Position numbers and translations under genes: made by a program. Positions 1-6,333 of a DNA stretch of 12,003 nucleotides are shown here, in pieces. Position 1 is the first letter of the stretch. Each line of letters opens with the position of its first letter. The stretch covers positions 1 through 12,003 of the forward strand of contig CANJYY010000048.1 in NCBI GenBank assembly GCA_947479185.1. Direction: 5' to 3'. Source of the DNA: Caulobacteraceae bacterium (GTDB lineage Bacteria; Pseudomonadota; Alphaproteobacteria; Caulobacterales; Caulobacteraceae). The notes beneath the pieces were generated by a model, which worked only from the letters and a program-made list of their open reading frames with translations, did no database searches and was not told where the DNA came from.

Positions 1-1025
1 AGCAGCCCGACCTGTCGGCGACCTCGACCAATTTCGCCACGCGCATCGTCACCGCCACCCAGTCGCTGCTGGCCATCGTCAACGACGTGCTCGACTTCTC
101 CAAGATCGAGGCTGGCCAGGCGCGGATCGAGCCCCGGCCGACGGCCCTGCGCGCGCTGATCCTCGACGTGGCGGGTCTGTTCGAGGCCCAGGCCGCCGAA
201 AAGGGCGTGAACCTGGACGTCGACCTGTCCGACGGACTGGCCGACTGGGCGATGGTCGATCCGGACCGGCTGCGCCAGATCCTGCTGAACCTGACCGGCA
301 ATGCCGTGAAGTTCACCGCCGCCGGTTCGGTCAGGGTCCGGGCCGACTGGTCCGAGGCCGCCGGCCTGAAAATCAGCGTGCAGGACACAGGTCCGGGCAT
401 TTCCGAGGAGGGGCAGGAGCGCCTGTTCCGCCGGTTCTCGCAGGTCGACCGCGCCTCCAACCGTATTGAAGGCGGAACGGGACTGGGTCTGGCCATCTGC
501 AGCGGCCTGGTCGAGGCCATGGGCGGCGAGATCGGCGTCGAGAGCGCCGTCGGCCAGGGCAGCCGCTTCTGGTTCCGCCTGCCTGCCCCGCGCGCCGAGG
601 CGCCCGCGGCCGTCGCCGCCCTACCGTCGTCGCAAAGCCCGGCCAGCGGCGAGCGGGCCCGGCTGCTGATCGTCGATGACAACGAGGCCAACCGCGAGCT
701 GGTCTCGCACCTGCTGGCCGCGCTGGACATGGACATGGCCTTCGCCATCAGCGGCGAGGACGCCATCGTCGCGGCCGGGGTCGACCGGTTCGACCTGATC
801 CTGATGGATATCCGCATGCCCGGCATGGGCGGCGAGGCGGCCATGGGCCAGATCCGCGCCGGCGGCGGACCCAACGCCGAGGTCCCCATCCTGGCCTTCA
901 CCGCCGACGTCGACGGTCAGGCGACCGAACGTCTGCTGGGGGCCGGCTTCGACGGCCATGTGCCCAAGCCGATCGACGCCCGGGCGCTGATCACCTCGAT
1001 CGTCCAGTGGACGGCAGCGGCCTAG
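1..1025 (+). CDS. Hybrid histidine kinase with C-terminal receiver domain (5' end missing)
   Basis: The reading frame is open from base 3, so the start lies outside the window; an internal GTG at 87 is not the real start. The first residues resemble the last helix of a HisKA dimerisation domain, ending in VLDFSKIEAGQ; the phospho-accepting His is therefore off the left edge. Counting from codon 87, the HATPase_c domain spans about residues 20-166, with N box LLNLTGNAVKF (67-77), G1 box DTGPGI (100-105), F box RLFRRFSQ and G2 box GGTGLGLAI (129-137). A receiver domain follows (about 192-308), with the acidic pair D197/D198, phospho-acceptor D241 in LILMDIRMPG, T272 and K294. All key residues are intact, so both autophosphorylation and phosphorelay to its own receiver are expected. 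No Hpt domain or output domain follows, so the downstream partner is unknown. Sensor domains and signal cannot be seen. It converges on the next gene with one base between stop codons. Confidence 0.93.
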   Translation, partial: QPDLSATSTNFATRIVTATQSLLAIVNDVLDFSKIEAGQARIEPRPTALRALILDVAGLFEAQAAEKGVNLDVDLSDGLADWAMVDPDRLRQILLNLTGNAVKFTAAGSVRVRADWSEAAGLKISVQDTGPGISEEGQERLFRRFSQVDRASNRIEGGTGLGLAICSGLVEAMGGEIGVESAVGQGSRFWFRLPAPRAEAPAAVAALPSSQSPASGERARLLIVDDNEANRELVSHLLAALDMDMAFAISGEDAIVAAGVDRFDLILMDIRMPGMGGEAAMGQIRAGGGPNAEVPILAFTADVDGQATERLLGAGFDGHVPKPIDARALITSIVQWTAAA

Positions 1026-1026
1026 A

Positions 1027-1380
1027 TCAGGGCGCGGACCTGGGCGGCGGGCTCAGGCGGAACGGAACGTCCACCAAGCGGCCCTTCACCGGCGAACCGT
1101 CCGTCATCCGCGGCTCGGCGCGGAAGAAGCGCGCCAGCCTCAGGGCGTAGGCGCCGGCCCCGGCGTCAGCGGGCGTTTCCTCCACCACGACACAGTCGGT
1201 CAGTCGCCCACCGCCGGTGATCCGGCAGCGGATGATCGCCGAGGCCTGCGGCAGGTCCGTGCGGGTCGGTGCAAAGGCCGGCAGCCGCCGGGCTGTCGCG
1301 GGGGATTCCAGCCAGCGCAGGTCCCGGGCGTTGAGGACGGCGGGTTCGGCGGCCAGGGCGAGGAGCGCCGCGAACAGCAT
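1027..1380 (-). CDS. Small exported protein with TonB C-terminal-like domain
   Basis: This 117-aa product begins with a short hydrophobic stretch (about residues 1-11, MLFAALLALAAEP) that reads as a signal peptide with a possible cut after AEP or nearby. Residues about 46-109 fit the TonB_C fold pattern: an Ile/Val-rich strand, a GGGRLTDCVV turn, a helix ending RFFRAEP, then G-x-PV and a closing VDVPFRLS strand. It is much shorter than true TonB. It lacks both the proline-rich periplasm-spanning segment and a clear retained anchor, so an energy-transducing role is doubtful; a soluble periplasmic role is more likely. Two cysteines (C52, C63) sit in adjacent strands and could form a disulphide. 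Its ATG overlaps the TGA of the upstream dehydrogenase (TGATG), implying coupled translation. Specific function unknown; the domain call rests on pattern recognition only. Confidence 0.72.
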   Translation of the reverse strand: MLFAALLALAAEPAVLNARDLRWLESPATARRLPAFAPTRTDLPQASAIIRCRITGGGRLTDCVVVEETPADAGAGAYALRLARFFRAEPRMTDGSPVKGRLVDVPFRLSPPPRSAP

Positions 1381-2240
1381 CAGTCCGGCTTGTCCAGCCG
1401 CGCCGCCAGGCTGGAGGTGTCCCAGCGGTTTCCGCCCATGGCCTGGACCTCGGCGTAGTAGCCGTCGACCAGCGCGGTCATGTCGAGCCGGGCGCCGTTG
1501 GCCTTCGCCTCGTCGAGCACCAGGCCCAGGTCCTTGCGCATCCAGTCGACGGCGAAGCCGAAGTCGAACCGGCCCTCGACCATCGTCGCCCAGCGGTTGT
1601 CCATCTGCCAGGACTGGGCCGCGCCCTTGCTGATCGCCTCGAACACCAGCTGCGGATCGATACCCGAGCGCTTGCTGAAGTGGACCGCCTCGGCCAGGCC
1701 CTGGACCACCCCGGCGATGCAGATCTGGTTGACCATCTTGGCCAGCTGGCCGCTGCCGGCCTCGCCGATGCGCTTGACCGCCTTGGCGTAGGCCGCCAGC
1801 ACCGGCTCCAGCCGCGCCACGGCGTCCGCGTCGCCGCCGGCCATGACCGTCAGCTGGCCGTTCTCGGCCCCCGCCTGCCCGCCGCTGACCGGCGCGTCGA
1901 CGAACCAGCGGCCGGACGCCCGGGCCAGTTCGGCCATCTCGCGGGCGACCACGGCGGAAGTCGTGGTGTGGTCGACGATGATCCCGCCCGGGGCCATGGC
2001 CGCCAGCGCCTCGGGAACCACGCCGCGGACATCGTCGTCATTGCCGACGCACAGGGCCACGACCTCGCACCCGGCGGCCGCCTCGGCCACTGTCGCGCCG
2101 GCCTGGCCGCCGTGCGTTTCGACCCAGCGGGCCGCCTTGGCGGGGCTACGGTTAAAGACGCTGACGGCATGCCCGGCCCTGGCCAGGTGCCCCGCCATGG
2201 GGAAACCCATGACGCCAAGGCCGACAAAGGCGATTTTCAT
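1380..2240 (-). CDS. NAD(P)-dependent beta-hydroxyacid dehydrogenase (3-hydroxyisobutyrate dehydrogenase family)
   Basis: The 286-aa product has the full length and architecture of the HIBADH/tartronate semialdehyde reductase/GLYR family of cytosolic oxidoreductases. Residues 6-18 hold the Rossmann GLGVMG-x-PMA signature. The end of the second strand is FNRSPAK (29-35): Asn-Arg instead of an acidic residue suggests NADP(H) preference. The substrate-binding signature DAPVSGGQAGAENG (115-128) and the catalytic Lys K168 in GQLAKMVNQ are present, as is the conserved C-domain segment around K236 (RKDLGLVLDEA). Family members interconvert a beta-hydroxyacid and its semialdehyde or reduce glyoxylate and succinic semialdehyde; the substrate cannot be told from sequence. 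GGAG lies 8 bases before the ATG. It is the first gene of a two-gene operon and is divergent from motB. I do not call mmsB because no valine-catabolism neighbours are present. Confidence 0.92.
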   Translation of the reverse strand: MKIAFVGLGVMGFPMAGHLARAGHAVSVFNRSPAKAARWVETHGGQAGATVAEAAAGCEVVALCVGNDDDVRGVVPEALAAMAPGGIIVDHTTTSAVVAREMAELARASGRWFVDAPVSGGQAGAENGQLTVMAGGDADAVARLEPVLAAYAKAVKRIGEAGSGQLAKMVNQICIAGVVQGLAEAVHFSKRSGIDPQLVFEAISKGAAQSWQMDNRWATMVEGRFDFGFAVDWMRKDLGLVLDEAKANGARLDMTALVDGYYAEVQAMGGNRWDTSSLAARLDKPD

Positions 2241-2327
2241 GTTCGAACTCCGAATCCAGGGCCGCGATGCAACGCCATCTTAACGACCGCAGGCGAGGTT
2301 CGCAGTCAGGTTAAGTGGGGATTCACC
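2241..2327. promoter_or_regulatory. Divergent promoter region between dehydrogenase and motB, with two GANTC sites
   Basis: This 87-bp gap must hold the promoters of both the leftward operon and motB. It contains two CcrM-type GANTC sites, GAATC at 2252-2256 and GATTC at 2320-2324, which are infrequent in such GC-rich DNA. It also has two TTAA-containing elements, TTAAC at 2280-2284 and TTAAG at 2311-2315. These resemble CtrA half-sites, but their spacing does not match the TTAA-N7-TTAA full site. I see no convincing sigma-54 or sigma-73 box. The Shine-Dalgarno for motB is AAGTGGGG (2313-2320), 7 bases before its ATG; that for the leftward gene is GGAG (complement of 2248-2251). Cell-cycle control is a suggestion, not demonstrated. 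Confidence 0.4.
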
Positions 2328-3236
2328 ATGGCTCTGGGCAGCGACCAGCCCATCATGATCAAGAAGGTCAAGAAGGTCGTTGGTGGCGGACACCACGGCG
2401 GCGCCTGGAAGGTCGCCTACGCCGACTTCGTGACCGCCATGATGGCCTTCTTCCTGCTGATGTGGCTGATCAACACCACCAGCCCGGAGCAGAAGCGCGG
2501 CATCGCCGACTATTTCGCCCCGGCCAGCGTCTCGGAGACTACCAGCGGCTCGGGCGGCATTCTCGGCGGCACCGCGCTGGGCGACGACGGGGCCAAGTCC
2601 TCCGGCTCGGTCAGCACCGTCGAGCAGATGGCCCCCGAATCGCCGACCGACGCCGAGCTTTCGGGCGACAGCGACAGCAGGCCCGGCTCCACCGATCTCG
2701 TGTCGGCCAGCGAACAGGCCCTGCGCAAGGAGCGGCAGGCCCGCGAAGACGCCGCCTTCGCCTCCGCCGCCCAGTCGCTGCGCCAGGCGCTGCAGGACAT
2801 GCCGGAACTGGCCGAGCTGTCGAAGCAGATCCTTATCGACCAGACGCCCGAAGGCCTGCGTATCCAGCTGGTCGACCAGGACGGCCGCTCGATGTTCAGG
2901 GACGGCGCGGCCATGCCCAACGACCGGGCGCGCATCCTGCTGCGCGCGGTGGCCCGGATCATCAATCAGCTGCCCAACCGCATCTCGATCAGCGGCCACA
3001 CCAGCATCAGCCCCGACGGCCGGACCCAGTCGAGCGACTGGGCCCTGTCCTCGGCCCGCTCCGACGCCGCCCGCCAGCTTCTGCAAGGCGCCGGGGTCAG
3101 CCCCGACCGCGTCTACCAGGTCGCCGGCAAGGCCAATTCCGACCCGCTCTATCCGGACGATCCGATGCTGGCGGGAAATCGCCGCATCTCGATTATCCTG
3201 CTGCGCGAAGCCCCTGTCCTTCCACCGGATCGATGA
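2328..3236 (+). CDS. motB: Flagellar motor stator protein MotB
   Basis: The 302-aa inner-membrane protein pairs with MotA to form the proton-conducting stator and anchors it to peptidoglycan. A basic N-terminal tail (residues 1-29, with KKVKK) precedes one membrane segment (about 34-50). The sequence WKVAYADFVTAMMAFFLLMW contains the essential proton-binding Asp, D33. After the NTTSPEQKRGIADYF plug-like stretch comes a Ser/Gly/acid-rich linker (about 66-130) and a short charged helix (130-155). An OmpA-like peptidoglycan-binding domain follows (about 178-293), with ISGHTS, LSSARSDAARQLL and the closing NRRISI. ATG 2328 is chosen because AAGTGGGG sits 7 bases upstream; the longer open frame to the left reads through the divergent gene and is not coding. 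No motA is next to it, as in Caulobacter where motA and motB are unlinked. A second ATG at codon 10 is possible but lacks a site. Confidence 0.95.
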   Translation: MALGSDQPIMIKKVKKVVGGGHHGGAWKVAYADFVTAMMAFFLLMWLINTTSPEQKRGIADYFAPASVSETTSGSGGILGGTALGDDGAKSSGSVSTVEQMAPESPTDAELSGDSDSRPGSTDLVSASEQALRKERQAREDAAFASAAQSLRQALQDMPELAELSKQILIDQTPEGLRIQLVDQDGRSMFRDGAAMPNDRARILLRAVARIINQLPNRISISGHTSISPDGRTQSSDWALSSARSDAARQLLQGAGVSPDRVYQVAGKANSDPLYPDDPMLAGNRRISIILLREAPVLPPDR

Positions 3237-3239
3237 ACC

Positions 3240-3320
3240 ATGATCGGTCAAACCCTGCTTGCACGGGAGGCCATCCTGCTTCCTAATCCTCGCGGGGACG
3301 AGGAGAGCCGCAAGGCGTAG
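3240..3320 (+). other. Possible 26-codon ORF between motB and bpt (weak)
   Basis: ATG at 3240 opens a 26-codon frame (beginning MIGQTLLAREAILL) that closes at TAG 3318-3320. It starts 3 bases after the motB stop and ends 6 bases before the bpt GTG, in the same frame as both. There is no clear Shine-Dalgarno, and a stop-free run of this size is easily due to chance in GC-rich DNA. If translated, it might couple motB and bpt translation. The stretch also holds a small hairpin, TCCTCG (3287-3292) with CGAGGA (3299-3304), without a T tract. Confidence 0.12.
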
Positions 3321-3326
3321 GGGCTG

Positions 3327-4151
3327 GTGACGCATCACTTCACATCGCGCCGGATGCGTTTCTTCCTGACGGCGCCGTCGCCCTGCCCGTACCTTCCCGG
3401 TCGGGAGGAGCGGAAGGTGTTCGCCCATCTGCCGGCCTCCGATGGCCCGTCGGTCAACGACAGCCTGACCCAGTCGGGCTTCCGCCGCAGCCAGCACATC
3501 GCCTATCGCCCGGCCTGCGAGGCCTGCTCGTCCTGCACCTCGGCGCGCCTGCCGGTGATGGACTACGTCTTCTCCCGCTCGGAGCGGAAGGCCCTGGCCC
3601 GCAACGGCGACCTGCGCCGGCATCTGGTCGAGGCCGAAGCGACGATGGAGCAGTTCGACCTGCTGCGCCGCTATCTGCTGGCGCGCCACGCCGACGGCGG
3701 CATGGCCGAGATGACCTGGCCCGACTACGTGGCCATGGTCGAGGACACGGCGGTCCGCACCCACATCATCGAATACCGGCTGGCCTCGACCGACGACGGC
3801 CCGGGCGACCTGATCGCCTGCGTATTGATCGACGTGATGAGCGACGGCCTCAGCATGGTCTACAGCTTCTACAATCCCGGCATGGAGAAGCGCAGCCTCG
3901 GCACCTTCATCATCCTCGATCACGTCGTCCAGGCCAGCCTCAACGGCCTGGCCTATGTCTATCTGGGCTACTGGGTCCCGGGCAGCGAGAAGATGGCCTA
4001 CAAGGCGCGCTTCTCGCCGCTGGAGGTGCTGCGGCCGCAGGGCTGGATGCTGATGTCCTCCCGCGACCGCGCCGAGGCCGCGGAAAGCCTGGCCCGCGAG
4101 CGCCGCATGCGCGGTCCGGTGACCGCCAGGCTGGGCAGCAAGGCGCCCTAG
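3327..4151 (+). CDS. bpt: Aspartate/glutamate leucyl- or arginyl-tRNA-protein transferase (Bpt/ATE family)
   Basis: This cytosolic enzyme moves an amino acid from aminoacyl-tRNA to the N-terminus of proteins beginning with Asp or Glu, creating an N-degron for ClpS/ClpAP. The 274-aa product shows the ATE N-terminal domain: SPCPYLPGREERKVF (18-32) with Cys20, then the Cys cluster C64-x2-C67-x2-C70 in RPACEACSSC, thought to bind metal or an Fe-S cluster in this family. The ATE C-terminal domain (about 105-240) contains RYLLARHADGGMAEM, VYSFYNPG and the hallmark YLGYWVPGSEKMAYKARFSP (212-231). GTG 3327 is chosen over ATG 3354 because the family protein normally begins with a short MT-HF segment before RFFLTAP and AGGGG lies just upstream; a stop at 3318 bars any longer form. 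Bacterial Bpt usually transfers leucine; whether this one uses Leu or Arg is not readable from sequence. The GNAT gene follows after 2 bases. Confidence 0.93.
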   Translation: MTHHFTSRRMRFFLTAPSPCPYLPGREERKVFAHLPASDGPSVNDSLTQSGFRRSQHIAYRPACEACSSCTSARLPVMDYVFSRSERKALARNGDLRRHLVEAEATMEQFDLLRRYLLARHADGGMAEMTWPDYVAMVEDTAVRTHIIEYRLASTDDGPGDLIACVLIDVMSDGLSMVYSFYNPGMEKRSLGTFIILDHVVQASLNGLAYVYLGYWVPGSEKMAYKARFSPLEVLRPQGWMLMSSRDRAEAAESLARERRMRGPVTARLGSKAP

Positions 4152-4153
4152 CC

Positions 4154-4612
4154 ATGTTCGTGATCCGCCAGGATGATCTCTCCGGCGAGGATGTGCGGGC
4201 GCTGCTGGCGATCCACCTGGCGGGCATGCAGGCCAACACCCCGGCCGGCCACGTCTTCGCGCTCGACCTGTCAGGCCTGCAGACCCCCGACATCACCGTC
4301 TGGACCGTGCGGCAGGATGGCGCGCTCGCCGGCATCGGCGCGCTCAAGGCGCTCGGTGACGGGACCGGCGAGATCAAGTCGATGCGCACCCATCCCGACC
4401 ATCTGCGCAAGGGCGCCGCCGCCGCCCTGCTGGATCACATCCTCGATGAGGCCGCCACGCGGGGCTATCACCGGGTCAGCCTGGAGACGGGCGTGGGCGA
4501 AAGCTTCGAGCCGGCGCTGGCCCTCTACCGCAAGCGCGGCTTCGAGACCGGCGAGGCGTTCGGCGACTACGAGCCCAGCGCCTTCAACCAGTTTCTGCAC
4601 CTGGGGCTGTAG
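4154..4612 (+). CDS. GNAT-family N-acetyltransferase
   Basis: The 152-aa protein is a single GNAT domain, using acetyl-CoA to acetylate an unknown amine. Motif A spans about residues 73-95: strand beta-4 GEIKSMRTHP followed by the pyrophosphate-binding loop HLRKGAAAALLDHI. Motif B is visible as SFEPALALYRKRGF (117-130), the usual Tyr-x-x-x-GF ending. The layout, including DITVW and the IKSMRTHP strand, resembles the YsnE/PA4534-like acetyltransferases of general bacterial distribution. Length is normal for the family. Its ATG lies only 2 bases after the bpt stop, so the two are surely co-transcribed. Whether the enzyme is functionally tied to N-terminal protein tagging is speculative. It converges on the M48 protease gene with 4 bases between stop codons. 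Confidence 0.88.
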   Translation: MFVIRQDDLSGEDVRALLAIHLAGMQANTPAGHVFALDLSGLQTPDITVWTVRQDGALAGIGALKALGDGTGEIKSMRTHPDHLRKGAAAALLDHILDEAATRGYHRVSLETGVGESFEPALALYRKRGFETGEAFGDYEPSAFNQFLHLGL

Positions 4613-4616
4613 TCCC

Positions 4617-5672
4617 CTACCCCCACGGCCCCTTCTTCGACCACGGCCCGGTCCGGACCGGCTCGATGATCGGCGAGGACGCCCCCGAAACGCTCTCCAC
4701 GATCGGCGCGGGACTGTCGCGGCCGCCGGCGAACTTCACCAGGGCGGCGATGCGGGCCGGGATCGGCGGGTGGGTGGCGAACAGGCTGTAGAAGCCGGTC
4801 TCGCGGTTGTCGATGAACATGCCCTGCACCGACTCCGGGGCCGGCAGGGCGCTGTGGCCGTCGATCTTGCGCAGGGCGCCGATCATCGCATCGGGGTTCT
4901 TCGTCAGCTCCACCGCGCCGGCGTCGGCGACGAACTCGCGGGTGCGCGACAGGGCCATGCGGATGACGATGGCCAGCAGGTAGCCGATGGCGGCCGCCGC
5001 GAAGGCGATGACGATGAACAGGCCGTTGCCCTTGCTGTCGCCGTCGCGGCGGCGGCCCAGTCCGCCGAACTGCACCGAGCGGAACAGGATCTCGGCGATC
5101 AGGGTGATGATCCCGGCGAACACCGCGGCGATGACCATGGTGCGGACGTCGCGGTTGAGGATGTGCGTCAGCTCGTGTCCCAGCACGGCCTCGAGTTCAT
5201 CACGGTCGAGCACCGCCATCAGGCCGCGGGTGACGGTGATGCTGTACTGCTTCTCGTTCAGCCCGCTGGCGAAGGCGTTGAGCGCATCGCTTTCGATGAT
5301 GCGCAGGCTGGGCATCGGGATGCCGCGCGAGATGCACAGGTTTTCCAGCAGGTTGTAGAGCGCCGGTTCGTCCTGGCGGGTCACCGGCCGGGCGCCGGTG
5401 GCCAGGTCGATGATCGTCTGGTTGCCGAAATAGGCGATCACGAACCAGACGGCCGAGACGATCAGCGCCAGCGGCGCCGCGGCCAGCATGAATCCTGCCG
5501 CCAGCCCCAGGTCTCCGCCGGTCGTGCCCGTCGAGGGCAGCATGCCGAACCCGATGAGCCCGAGCGTCAGGCAGTAGGTCAACACCATCAGCAGCACGGG
5601 AAATCCGGCCAGTAGCAGGGCTGACCGGACGTTGTTGCTCTGGATGTGGGTGTAGAGGCCGACGGCCCCCAT
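4617..5672 (-). CDS. M48-family membrane zinc metalloprotease (HtpX-like)
   Basis: The 351-aa integral inner-membrane protease degrades misfolded or specific membrane and periplasmic proteins. Numbering from ATG 5672, the zinc site is HELTH at 166-170 within VLGHELTHILNRDV, and the third ligand is Glu 246 in SRTREFVADAGAVELT. Four hydrophobic segments are seen at about 16-40, 62-82, 179-199 and 217-238, an HtpX-like topology with the active site between pairs. The C-terminus carries the conserved FATHPPIPARIAAL segment and a short Pro/Gly-rich tail. ATG 5672 is chosen because GAGGA (complement of 5683-5687) lies 10 bases ahead and MGAVGLYTHIQSNNVRS fits the family. The upstream ATG at 5711 would overlap LemA by 26 bases. 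It sits 13 bases behind lemA, a widely conserved pair, so I avoid the symbol htpX proper: this is the LemA-linked M48 subgroup. Confidence 0.93.
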   Translation of the reverse strand: MGAVGLYTHIQSNNVRSALLLAGFPVLLMVLTYCLTLGLIGFGMLPSTGTTGGDLGLAAGFMLAAAPLALIVSAVWFVIAYFGNQTIIDLATGARPVTRQDEPALYNLLENLCISRGIPMPSLRIIESDALNAFASGLNEKQYSITVTRGLMAVLDRDELEAVLGHELTHILNRDVRTMVIAAVFAGIITLIAEILFRSVQFGGLGRRRDGDSKGNGLFIVIAFAAAAIGYLLAIVIRMALSRTREFVADAGAVELTKNPDAMIGALRKIDGHSALPAPESVQGMFIDNRETGFYSLFATHPPIPARIAALVKFAGGRDSPAPIVESVSGASSPIIEPVRTGPWSKKGPWG

Positions 5673-5682
5673 GATCAGGGAA

Positions 5683-5687
5683 TCCTC
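5683..5687 (-). promoter_or_regulatory. Ribosome binding site of the M48 protease
   Basis: The complement reads GAGGA and overlaps the LemA stop codon (TGAGGA). It stands 10 bases before ATG 5672 and is the main reason for choosing that start over the ATG at 5711, for which no comparable site is visible. Confidence 0.6.
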
Positions 5688-6243
5688 AGAACTTGACCTC
5701 GGGGGCGACATCGAGCGCCGCGCGCTGCTCGCCGAGGTCGAACAGGGTGCGGGCGTTGAAGCCGAAGGCGCCGGCCAGCAGCACGGCCGGGAACGACAGC
5801 CGCGCGGCGTTGAACTCGGTCACGGCGTTGTTGAAGAAGCGGCGGGCGGCGGCCAGCTTGTTCTCGACGTCCGACAGTTCGGCCTGCAGGCTGAGGAAGT
5901 TGGTGTTGGCCTTGAGGTCCGGGTAGGCCTCGGCGACCGCGAACATCTGGCGCAGGGCCCCGCTGAGGGCGTTCTCGGCCTGGACCTTGTCGGCCACGGT
6001 CCCGGCGCTGGTCGCGGCGTTGCGCGCGGCGATGACCGCCTCCAGCGTGCCCTTCTCATGGGTCGCGTAGCCCTTCACCGTCTCGACCAGATTGGGGATC
6101 AGGTCATGGCGCTGCTTCAGCTGCACGTCGATGTCGGCGAAGGCCTGGTCGGCCCGGGTGTTGAGCGCGACCAGCCGGTTGTAGAGCCCGACCGCCACCA
6201 GACCGATCAGAACGACGACGACGAGAATGATGATCAGGGTCAT
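5686..6243 (-). CDS. lemA: LemA family membrane protein
   Basis: The 185-aa protein has one N-terminal membrane segment (about residues 3-20, very rich in Ile, Val and Leu) followed by the all-helical LemA domain. The family signature is clear: LYNRLVALNTRADQAFADID (20-39), then VQLKQRHDLIPNLVETVKGY (40-59), which is the most conserved block. Later come AVAEAYPDLKANTNF and LQAELSDVENKLAAARRFFN. The biochemical role is not settled; in bacteria it is often encoded beside membrane proteases or TPM-domain proteins and probably acts with them at the envelope. Here it is directly upstream of the M48 protease, with 13 bases between them, implying a protease-partner relation. GAGAG lies a few bases ahead of the ATG. 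Length is normal for the family. Confidence 0.94.
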   Translation of the reverse strand: MTLIIILVVVVLIGLVAVGLYNRLVALNTRADQAFADIDVQLKQRHDLIPNLVETVKGYATHEKGTLEAVIAARNAATSAGTVADKVQAENALSGALRQMFAVAEAYPDLKANTNFLSLQAELSDVENKLAAARRFFNNAVTEFNAARLSFPAVLLAGAFGFNARTLFDLGEQRAALDVAPEVKF

Positions 6244-6333
6244 GGGATCTCTCAGCGGGTGCCGGCGAACGCTAGAACCATACCGGCGCCGATGGAATAG
6301 TCGGCCCTGATATAGGCGCTCGCCGCCCGTTCG
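6244..6333 (-). promoter_or_regulatory. Gap upstream of lemA with possible -10 element
   Basis: These 90 bases separate the serine hydrolase stop from the lemA start on the same strand. On the minus strand, CCTATATC (complement of 6309-6316) matches seven of eight positions of the Caulobacter sigma-73 -10 box GCTANAWC. No matching TTGACGS box is found at the right distance upstream. A promoter for lemA and the protease is plausible; no terminator with a T tract is visible. Confidence 0.25.

Noticed and set aside
2280..2315. Full CtrA box (TTAA-N7-TTAA) upstream of motB
   Set aside because: The two TTAA elements are 27 bases apart, so the required spacing is not met; at most these are half-sites.
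2280..3923. A 547-codon open frame on the minus strand across motB and bpt
   Set aside because: It is antisense to two well-recognised genes, has low-complexity Gly/Ala/Arg/His-rich composition typical of GC-rich shadow frames, and shows no domain motif.
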